DNA of 5,771 nt from an uncultured Eubacteriales bacterium (lineage in GTDB: Bacteria > Bacillota_A > Clostridia > Christensenellales > Aristaeellaceae). Below the pieces are notes generated by a model, which was not told where the DNA came from, made no database searches, and worked only from the letters and a program-made list of their open reading frames with translations. The stretch spans positions 1 through 5,771 of the forward strand of contig CADCQZ010000343.1 of assembly GCA_902803675.1 (NCBI GenBank). Reading direction: 5' to 3'. Shown one piece after another: positions 1-4,901 of this stretch (position 1 is the stretch's first letter; each line of letters starts with the position of its first letter). The translations under genes and the position numbers were made by a program.

Positions 1-115
1 CTTCACTCACTCTTGTAAGGCAATTATATCACATACCAATAGCAAATAAAAGATGGTGAGCAAGTCATTAGGACCTTTACATTGGATGCGTGTTTTCAAG
101 CAAATACTAAAAAGC

Positions 116-190
116 ACTCCTTCCGAATATCGTAGTTCGTTTGCACGATATAGACAAATTGACTAAGTTAATTATTTTGTCTTTCGGAGT
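116..190. repeat. Nested inverted repeats able to form a three-way junction
   Basis: Two adjacent perfect 7-bp stems abut without a gap: ATATCGT (127-133) with ACGATAT (145-151), and AGACAAA (152-158) with TTTGTCT (176-182). They are enclosed by an outer stem in which ACT plus CCGA (116-118 and 123-126) pairs with TCGGAGT (184-190), leaving a 4-base bulge at 119-122. The result is a compact closed fold with almost no unpaired bases at the junction. It could be a structured RNA, a remnant of a small mobile repeat, or chance in AT-rich DNA. No promoter or poly-T tail clearly belongs to it. Confidence 0.35.
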
Positions 191-235
191 TTATCATGCA
201 AATTACAAATAACATATCGTTTACCTCGGCTTTTT

Positions 236-274
236 CATTCCGTTTGCCTCAAATAAATAAATAGGAACGGAATG
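236..274. repeat. 9-bp perfect inverted repeat (hairpin)
   Basis: CATTCCGTT (236-244) is the exact reverse complement of AACGGAATG (266-274), separated by a 21-base AT-rich spacer containing a short AAAT tandem run. On the minus strand the stem is followed by five A and on the plus strand it is preceded by five T, so it lacks the T-tract of an intrinsic terminator in either direction. Its function is unknown. Confidence 0.4.
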
Positions 275-474
275 CCGGCAACGAAGCCATGCAACATTGT
301 GTTTCTTTATTGCCCGTTCATACTGTTCGACACCGACAATGAACATGTCAGTTTGAACACACCCTCCAGACGGATGAGAAAAAAGCATTGTTCGGAAATG
401 GTCCTTTATTGATTCGAACATTATAATGGAAATTCCAATTATTCTATCTTAAAAATCGTGCAGTTTTGATTTCG

Positions 475-519
475 AAGAAAAAGAAAAAACCCTCGAAAAC
501 ATAATGTTTTCAAGGGTTT
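475..519 (-). terminator. Rho-independent terminator of the tRNA-Val gene
   Basis: On the minus strand a 14-bp stem (519-506 with 500-487, one T-G wobble, otherwise perfect) closes a 5-base loop (505-501). It is followed directly by a T-rich tract (489-475, six T then C-interrupted T runs). It begins one base after the encoded CCA end of the tRNA, which gives a very compact tRNA-terminator arrangement. Read on the plus strand, the wobble becomes a C-A mismatch and no T-tract follows, so it is directional. Confidence 0.9.
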
Positions 520-520
520 G

Positions 521-596
521 TGGTGGTCGCAATAGGACTCGAACCTATGACCCCATCGATGTGAACGATGTGCTCTACCAACTGAGCCATGCGACC
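521..596 (-). tRNA. tRNA-Val, anticodon CAC
   Basis: The minus strand folds into a complete cloverleaf. The acceptor is GGTCGCA (596-590) with TGCGACC (531-525), and discriminator A and encoded CCA lie at 524-521. The D arm is GCTC/GAGC with loop AGTTGGTA. The anticodon arm is CATCG/CGATG with loop TTCACAT, giving anticodon CAC at 563-561, which reads the valine codon GTG. The variable region has 5 nt, and the T arm is ATAGG/CCTAT with loop TTCGAGT. All stems are Watson-Crick paired. A terminator follows immediately. No promoter is visible just upstream; the nearest good one is at 783-810, beyond a duplicated 5' piece of the same gene. The first 22 nt and the preceding base recur at 735-757. 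Confidence 0.97.
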
Positions 597-597
597 A

Positions 598-734
598 AAT
601 TCCGAACTTTTTGAGCTTCCTTTTGGAGAATGTTCGGTGTTCTCCGATGGCCGTTCAAGTCAGTTTGATCTACCAGTATGCCAGTCAATTGAGATACTCA
701 ACAACCAGGAGTTTGATAACTCGACCAGTACGTA
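598..734 (-). other. 137-bp spacer between tRNA-Val and its duplicated 5' end
   Basis: This segment separates the two copies of the 23-bp tRNA 5' sequence and should be transcribed as part of the tRNA precursor from the promoter at 783-810. On the minus strand it contains several small hairpins: GGAGAA/TTCTCC (645-640 with 630-625, 9-base loop), TTGAG/CTCAA and GAGTT/AACTC. It also has repeated CTGGT words and two TACTGGT...ATCAAACT blocks. GTTCGG (632-637) can alternatively pair with CCGAAC (602-607). There is no credible coding sequence; the 66-codon plus-strand frame at 589-789 runs through both tRNA copies. Origin and role are unknown. Confidence 0.5.
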
Positions 735-757
735 CTACCAACTGAGCCATGCGACCA
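735..757 (-). pseudogene. Truncated second copy of the tRNA-Val 5' end
   Basis: This is an exact 23-bp direct repeat of 575-597. On the minus strand it contains tRNA nucleotides 1-22 (5' acceptor strand, positions 8-9, 5' D-stem strand, D-loop and the first base of the 3' D-stem strand) plus one base before the gene. After that the match stops abruptly and no anticodon or T arm follows, so it cannot form a tRNA. It sits just downstream of the tRNA promoter. It could be the relic of a tandem tRNA copy with an internal deletion, or a duplication made when the 137-bp spacer was inserted. Confidence 0.75.
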
Positions 758-782
758 TGCCGCGATTTCCGCTGCAAGGAGT

Positions 783-810
783 ATTATAGCATGAATTCGG
801 GGTTTGTCAA
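783..810 (-). promoter_or_regulatory. Consensus sigma-A promoter reading toward tRNA-Val
   Basis: On the minus strand there is a perfect TTGACA (-35, 810-805), a 16-bp spacer, and a perfect TATAAT (-10, 788-783) preceded by TGC, which makes an extended -10. Transcription should start around 776, about 20 bases before the duplicated tRNA fragment and about 180 bases before the mature tRNA. It is divergent from the operon promoter at 890-918. No other comparable promoter lies between it and the tRNA. Confidence 0.85.
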
Positions 811-868
811 TCTTTTTTTCACACTTTTGTTCACGTTTTATCGATTTGAAAATTCAGGTGGAAATATG

Positions 869-894
869 GACAAATTGTCAAAAAAAGGATTGAC
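869..894. promoter_or_regulatory. Candidate operator for the MarR-type regulator
   Basis: GACAA-A-TTGTC (869-879) is an 11-bp palindrome just upstream of the -35. It overlaps a second, 18-bp inverted repeat, GTCAA-N8-TTGAC (877-894), which covers most of the -35 hexamer of the operon promoter. MarR-family dimers generally bind palindromes of about this size over promoter elements, and the adjacent gene encodes such a regulator. The half-sites are short and resemble -35 hexamers, so chance similarity is a real possibility. Confidence 0.3.
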
Positions 895-918
895 TTGAGC
901 GGTGTTCCGGGCTATACT
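890..918 (+). promoter_or_regulatory. Sigma-A promoter of the marR-BCCT-ABC operon
   Basis: TTGACT (-35, 890-895), a 17-bp spacer and TATACT (-10, 913-918) match the housekeeping consensus at ten of twelve positions with optimal spacing. The start point would be near 925, leaving a leader of about 80 nt before the first gene. A 5-bp inverted repeat TGAGC/GCTCA (896-900 and 921-925) brackets the -10 region, and a TGAC-N10-GTCA repeat (941-958) lies in the early leader; either could be a regulator site. No terminator or riboswitch is recognised in the leader. Confidence 0.8.
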
Positions 919-1004
919 GTGCTCAGATTAGTATGAATTTTGACTATTTGCCTTGTCATTTTATATTTTATTAACGCCCGATCATGATCCCGGAGGCGCA
1001 TGAG

Positions 1005-1463
1005 ATGCGGGATGAGCTCCCCGACAATATCAGGCAATGGTACCATGACTGGTTCCTGATCGACCGCTTCTACACCCGGTGGGCGAAGCGGTACGATCTG
1101 ACATACGCGTCTCTGTTCACCCTGTACGTGCTGCACGGTCATCACGGGTGCACACCCACCTATATCGCGGAGTTCCTGTCTTTGTCCAAGCAGACCGTGG
1201 CCTCCACCCTGAGGAGGATGGAGGAGAAAGGACTGGTGCGCCATGAAGAAAGCAAGCGTGACCGGCGCAGCCAGATCGTGATCCTGACGGAAAAGGGAAA
1301 GGCCTTCGCGGACGGGGTGATGACGGATCTGTACGCCATGGAGCAGCGGGCCTTCGCGAGGCTGACGGACGGGGAGATCCGGGAGATGGTGCGGATCAAC
1401 CGGCAGCTGGCCTCGGCCATACAGGCGGAGCTGGAGGAGGATGAGGATGCCTCGGAACGATAA
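1005..1463 (+). CDS. MarR-family transcriptional regulator
   Basis: This is a 152-residue winged helix-turn-helix protein, typical in length for MarR, and should act as a cytoplasmic DNA-binding dimer. An N-terminal helical region (about 5-30) is followed by a helix-turn-helix (about 49-74, with recognition helix near SKQTVASTLRRM) and a wing containing the family's charged turn D86-R87-R88 leading into ILTEKG (93-98). Long C-terminal helices for dimerisation end in an acidic tail. I chose ATG 1005 because GGAGG (992-996) stands 8 bases before it. An in-frame ATG at 984 would add 7 residues but has no ribosome binding site. The gene is first in the operon and overlaps the transporter gene by 17 bases, so it probably controls this promoter. 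The ligand is unknown. Repressor rather than activator is inferred from the family. Confidence 0.9.
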   Translation: MRDELPDNIRQWYHDWFLIDRFYTRWAKRYDLTYASLFTLYVLHGHHGCTPTYIAEFLSLSKQTVASTLRRMEEKGLVRHEESKRDRRSQIVILTEKGKAFADGVMTDLYAMEQRAFARLTDGEIREMVRINRQLASAIQAELEEDEDASER

Positions 1464-2985
1464 AAAGCAGAAGCGGCCCATCGACTGGGTGGTCATGACC
1501 GTGCCCCTGGCCATCATCGGGGCCCTGAGCGCGCTGCTGATCTTTTTCGCCGATGAGAGCCGCGGGGTGATCGACGCGGTGCGCGATTTCATCACCGGCA
1601 CTTTCGGATGGTACTATATCCTGATCGGCCTGGTGTTTTTCCTGGCGGGATTATATGTGGCCTTCTCCAAACGCGGGAACATCCGCCTGGGAAACCTTGA
1701 AAAGCCCCGGTACGGGACTTTTGCCTGGGGCTCCATGGTGTTCACCGCCACGATGGCGGCGGACATCCTGTTTTTCGCCCTGCACGAATGGACCTATTAC
1801 TACAGCGCCGTGCCCCTGGACTTCAACACCCTGAGCGCGGCGGAAAAGCACCTGTGGGCCTCCTCCTATCCGCTGTTCCACTGGGGCGTGATCCCCTGGA
1901 GCTTCTTCATCGTGCCGGCGGCCGCCTACGGATACATGTTTTTCGTGGACGGAAGGAGCAGGCAGCGCCTGTCCGAGGCCTGCCGGCCGGTGATCGGGAA
2001 GCGCGCGGACGGGGCCCTGGGCCGCACGATGGACCTGTTCAGCGTGTTCGGCCTGCTGGCCGGCACCGCCACCACCTTTTCCCTGGCCACGCCGCTGATC
2101 ACCCTGGCCCTCAACCGGGTCTTCGGCCTGCCCAGCACCAAATTCACCGTGATCGGCGTGCTGCTCGTCATCGCGGCGGTGTACACCGCGGCCGTGGTGT
2201 TCTCTTTCAAGGGCATCTCCTATGTGGCGCAGATTTGCGTGTGGCTGTATGCCGCCATGCTGGCGCTGTTCCTGATCGGCAGCGACTTCATCTACATGCT
2301 GGAGACCGCCATCACGGCCCTGGGGAACATCACCTCCAACTTCTTCCGCATGGCCACATGGCTCGATCCCCTGCGGCTCACCGCCGCGGAGGGCAGCGCC
2401 ATGGGCTTCCCCCAGCAGTGGACGGTGTTCTACTGGGCCTACTGGATCGCCTGGTGCGTGGCCACCCCGTTCTTTATCGGGCGCATCTCCGAGGGCCGCA
2501 CCTTAAGGCAGGTCATCATCGGCGGCCTGGTCGCGGGCGTGGGGGCCACGATGGTCTCCTTCAGCGTGTTCGGCACCTTCGGGCTGCACCTGCAGGCCAC
2601 GGGCCGCATCGCCGCGGCGGAGATGATCGCCTCCGGCGCGCCGGCGGGCGAGGTGATCCTGTACATCTTCAGCTTCCTGCCCCTGCCGAAGGTGACCATG
2701 CTGGTGCTGGTCGCGGCCATGGTGCTGTTCTACGCCTCCACCTTCGACGCCCTCACCATGGTGATGAGCACTTATTCCTACCGGGGGGACTCCCTGGAGG
2801 AACCGGGCAAGGGCATGAAGGCCTACTGGTCGCTGCTGTTCGTGCTGCTGCCCATCGGCCTGTTGTTCTCCGAGCAGGCCATGAGCCAGCTGCAGACCAT
2901 ATCCATCATCGCCGCCCTTCCCATCAGCGTCATCCTGATCATCGTGCTGGTCAGTTTCCTGAAGGCCAGCCGGAACAGGGCCTGA
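1447..2985 (+). CDS. BCCT-family transporter (betaine/carnitine/choline type)
   Basis: This is a 512-residue multi-spanning inner-membrane protein, close to the usual core length of the family and without the long regulatory tails of BetP. Family marks include GWYYILIGLVFF...KRGNIRLG (54-82), YPLFHWGVIPW (141-151), a glycine/alanine-rich helix ending in ATPLITLAL (about 203-222), KGISYV (255-260), and the signature WTVFYWAYWIAW (325-336) followed by GRISEGRT (345-352). These proteins import or exchange quaternary-ammonium compounds. By gap-free comparison with E. coli CaiT from memory, Arg262 corresponds to Cys264, Met331 to Thr340, and one tryptophan of the aromatic box to Tyr332. CaiT-type sodium-independent exchange is therefore not supported, and neither is a clear BetP type. 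ATG 1447 is preferred over ATG 1441 because GGAGGAGG (1433-1440) is properly spaced only for 1447. Overlap with the MarR gene suggests translational coupling. Confidence 0.93.
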   Translation: MPRNDKKQKRPIDWVVMTVPLAIIGALSALLIFFADESRGVIDAVRDFITGTFGWYYILIGLVFFLAGLYVAFSKRGNIRLGNLEKPRYGTFAWGSMVFTATMAADILFFALHEWTYYYSAVPLDFNTLSAAEKHLWASSYPLFHWGVIPWSFFIVPAAAYGYMFFVDGRSRQRLSEACRPVIGKRADGALGRTMDLFSVFGLLAGTATTFSLATPLITLALNRVFGLPSTKFTVIGVLLVIAAVYTAAVVFSFKGISYVAQICVWLYAAMLALFLIGSDFIYMLETAITALGNITSNFFRMATWLDPLRLTAAEGSAMGFPQQWTVFYWAYWIAWCVATPFFIGRISEGRTLRQVIIGGLVAGVGATMVSFSVFGTFGLHLQATGRIAAAEMIASGAPAGEVILYIFSFLPLPKVTMLVLVAAMVLFYASTFDALTMVMSTYSYRGDSLEEPGKGMKAYWSLLFVLLPIGLLFSEQAMSQLQTISIIAALPISVILIIVLVSFLKASRNRA

Positions 2986-3014
2986 GAGCGGCCGACATAC
3001 GAGAGGACCCCGAA

Positions 3015-3020
3015 AGGAGG
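3015..3020 (+). promoter_or_regulatory. Strong Shine-Dalgarno for the first ABC permease
   Basis: A perfect AGGAGG stands 7 bases before ATG 3028 and settles that start. The 42-base gap after the BCCT stop shows neither a terminator nor a promoter, so read-through from upstream is expected, with this site giving independent translation. Confidence 0.85.
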
Positions 3021-3027
3021 AAAACAC

Positions 3028-3936
3028 ATGCAAGGGATCAAAGCCCGCCCGGGAAGCAGGCTGAACAAGAACCACGTGTGGTGGGCCGTGCTGTTCGCGG
3101 CACCCGCCATGATCCCCATGCTGGTCTTCTGGATCTATCCCATCATCCGCTCCGTGATGATCTCCTTCACGGACTGGGACTACATCAGCCCCACCTGGAA
3201 CAACGTGGGATTCGAGAATTACGCCAGCATCTTCGACAGCTCGCAGTTCACCAAGTCCGTCAGCATCACGCTGCTCTTCGCCCTGTACACGGTGATCCCC
3301 TCCATGGTGATCGGCCTGGCCCTGGCGATGCTGTTCCAAAAAGCTTTCGCGGGCAGGAGCGTATACCGGGCGCTGCTGTTCAGCCCCTGGGTGACGCCCA
3401 CGGTGGCCGTGTCCATCGTGTGGATATGGCTGTTCAACGTGGACCACGGCCTGCTCAACGGGGTGCTTTCCGCCCTGAACCTGCCCACCAGCAAATGGAT
3501 CTCCAGCCGGGACACGGCCCTTGTGAGCGTGAGCATCGTCACGGTGTGGAAATCCCTGGGATACACGATGATCTTCTATTCATCGGCCCTGGAAAAGGTG
3601 CCGATGCAGCTGTATGAGGCCGCCTCCATCGACGGCGCCAACGGCTGGCAGAAATTCAAGGCCATCACCTTTCCCGGCATCTCCCCCACCACGTTCTTCC
3701 TGCTGGTGATGCAGATGATCACCTCCCTGCAGGCCTACGACCAGATCCAGATCCTCACCCAGGGCGGGCCCGCGGGAGCCACCCGCACGCTGCTGTACCT
3801 GTATTACCAGTACGCCTTTGAAAAGTACAACATGGGCGAAGCCACCGCCGTGGCCACGGTGCTGATGCTTTTGACCGTGGGACTGAGCGTCCTGCAGTTC
3901 ATCGGATCCAAGCGCTGGGTCACCTACGAGCAGTGA
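3028..3936 (+). CDS. ABC transporter permease, UgpA/MalF-like (carbohydrate uptake type 1)
   Basis: This 302-residue inner-membrane subunit of a binding-protein-dependent importer is about the length of E. coli UgpA. Hydrophobic segments lie near 17-42, 77-103, 112-137, 165-187, 217-235 and 273-293, giving six helices. The cytoplasmic EAA loop that docks on the ATPase is well kept: EAASIDGA at 197-204 continuing to P216. LTQGGPAGAT (243-252) is the usual periplasmic-side motif of this subfamily. Cytoplasmic positive residues precede the first helix. The gene lies 42 bases after the BCCT gene and 13 bases before the second permease, so the two permeases form the usual heterodimer. Resemblance to UgpA-type permeases is evident, but the substrate cannot be assigned from a permease. 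Confidence 0.93.
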   Translation: MQGIKARPGSRLNKNHVWWAVLFAAPAMIPMLVFWIYPIIRSVMISFTDWDYISPTWNNVGFENYASIFDSSQFTKSVSITLLFALYTVIPSMVIGLALAMLFQKAFAGRSVYRALLFSPWVTPTVAVSIVWIWLFNVDHGLLNGVLSALNLPTSKWISSRDTALVSVSIVTVWKSLGYTMIFYSSALEKVPMQLYEAASIDGANGWQKFKAITFPGISPTTFFLLVMQMITSLQAYDQIQILTQGGPAGATRTLLYLYYQYAFEKYNMGEATAVATVLMLLTVGLSVLQFIGSKRWVTYEQ

Positions 3937-3949
3937 GGGGGTGACGGAA

Positions 3950-4822
3950 ATGACTGATCACGCCGTCATCAACGAGGCCGGCAGGCGCAGGCACCGCCGC
4001 TTCATCCTGAAACGCACCGCCATGTACGTGTTCCTGACGCTGTTCACGTTCCTCATGGCCTTCCCCTTCCTGTGGATGATCTCCTCGGCCCTCAAGACCA
4101 AGGACGAGGTGATGAACTCCTTCTCCCTGATCCCCGAGAGCTTCCTGTGGAGCAATTTCGCCGAAGCCTTCAACGGCGCGGCCTTCGGCACCTATATCTT
4201 CAACAGCCTGGTGACGGCCCTGGGCATCGTGGCCATCCAGATCGTCAATTCCGCGATGATCGGGTACGCCCTGACACAGCTGAACTTCAAGGGACGGGGC
4301 GCCCTGTTCGCCGTGATCATGGGCACCAACATGCTGCCGGCGGCGGCCACCTACGTGCCCAGCTACATCATCCTGGCCAAGATGGGGCTGATCAACAGCT
4401 ATACGGGCCTGATCATCTCCAACTGCGTGTACATGTTCGGCATCTTCCTGGTGCGCCAGGCCTTCCTGCAGGTGAACAGGAGCCTGGTGGAGGCCAGCTG
4501 GGTGGAGGGCTCGAGCCACTGGCACACCCTGTGGCACGTGCTGGTGCCCATCACCAAGTCATCCTTCGTGACACTGGGCCTGCTCAGCTTCGTGGCCAAC
4601 TACAACAACTACATGTGGCCGAGCCTGATCACCACCAAGCCCCAGTACTACCTGATCTCCCAGGGCCTGAGGCTGTACTTCATCGAGGGCGGCGCCTACG
4701 GCATCAAGTGGCCCCAGATCATGGCCGCCTCCACCTTCACGGTGCTGCCGCTGATGCTCCTGTTCTTCGTGACCCAGCGCTGGTTCATCCAGGGCCTGAG
4801 CGATTCGGGCGTCAAGGGCTGA
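3950..4822 (+). CDS. ABC transporter permease, UgpE/MalG-like (carbohydrate uptake type 1)
   Basis: This is the second membrane subunit of the importer, 290 residues, with hydrophobic segments near 24-44, 82-106, 116-140, 150-168, 204-226 and 259-276. The EAA loop is degenerate: EASWVEG (181-187) replaces the normal EAA..DG, with the glycine and terminal P200 retained. The C-terminal NYNNYMWPSLI (217-227) and VTQRWFIQGLSDSGVKG (274-290) are typical of the MalG/UgpE group. I chose ATG 3950 because the purine-rich GAGGGGG (3935-3941), overlapping the previous stop, is 8 bases before it. An in-frame GTG at 3941 would add 3 residues but lies within that site. The gene pairs with the permease before it and precedes the binding-protein gene. 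Confidence 0.93.
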   Translation: MTDHAVINEAGRRRHRRFILKRTAMYVFLTLFTFLMAFPFLWMISSALKTKDEVMNSFSLIPESFLWSNFAEAFNGAAFGTYIFNSLVTALGIVAIQIVNSAMIGYALTQLNFKGRGALFAVIMGTNMLPAAATYVPSYIILAKMGLINSYTGLIISNCVYMFGIFLVRQAFLQVNRSLVEASWVEGSSHWHTLWHVLVPITKSSFVTLGLLSFVANYNNYMWPSLITTKPQYYLISQGLRLYFIEGGAYGIKWPQIMAASTFTVLPLMLLFFVTQRWFIQGLSDSGVKG

Positions 4823-4845
4823 CAAGGACCGGATCCGTCCCCCAT

Positions 4846-4870
4846 CGGTCTGACCGCATCCGAGGATGCG
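4846..4870 (+). other. Small hairpins between permease and binding-protein genes
   Basis: CGCATC (4855-4860) pairs with GATGCG (4865-4870) around a 4-base loop. A weaker alternative, CGGT (4846-4849) with ACCG (4853-4856), overlaps it and excludes it. No T-run follows, so this is not a standard terminator. Such stems before binding-protein genes commonly protect or partly uncouple the downstream message so that the binding protein is made in excess; that role here is inferred. Confidence 0.45.
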
Positions 4871-4890
4871 TTCAAGAATAATTCATTTAG

Positions 4891-4895
4891 GAGGA
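4891..4895 (+). promoter_or_regulatory. Shine-Dalgarno for the binding-protein gene
   Basis: A purine-rich TTTAGGAGGAGATCAC precedes ATG 4902, with the GAGGA core at 4891-4895 and spacing of about 6-8 bases. It fixes the start of the binding-protein gene and looks strong, consistent with high expression. Confidence 0.8.
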
Positions 4896-4901
4896 GATCA
4901 C

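Larger units (their letters stand above)
1..470. other. AT-rich intergenic stretch without a supported gene
   Basis: This stretch is much richer in A and T than the operon to the right. The only sizeable reading frame is a 66-codon one on the minus strand (221-421). It has no Shine-Dalgarno sequence before its ATG, matches no family I recognise and contains a 9-bp inverted repeat near its end, so I do not call it. The stretch holds two notable inverted-repeat structures (116-190 and 236-274), listed separately. It could be decayed DNA left of the tRNA gene or the flank of a gene outside the window. Confidence 0.6.

Noticed and set aside
221..421. 66-codon minus-strand reading frame
   Set aside because: No ribosome binding site, no recognisable family, and it contains a 9-bp inverted repeat; best seen as chance.
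735..757. Possible second functional tRNA or split tRNA
   Set aside because: No D-stem partner, anticodon arm, T arm or 3' acceptor strand follows the copied 5' piece.
589..789. 66-codon plus-strand reading frame
   Set aside because: It runs through the antisense of a tRNA end, the tRNA remnant and the divergent promoter, so it is not a gene.
1..900. CRISPR array or tandem repeat array
   Set aside because: Only one pair of 23-bp repeats and scattered hairpins are present; no regular repeat-spacer pattern exists.
2986..3027. Terminator or new promoter between the BCCT gene and the ABC genes
   Set aside because: No stem with T-tract and no -35/-10 pair is visible in these 42 bases, only a ribosome binding site.
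2503..3447. 314-codon minus-strand frame
   Set aside because: Low-complexity H, G, D and Q-rich translation antisense to two clear genes.
1788..3617. Long (609-codon) plus-strand frame
   Set aside because: Shadow of the BCCT and permease genes in GC-rich DNA; its translation is rich in R, G, H and P and has no domain.
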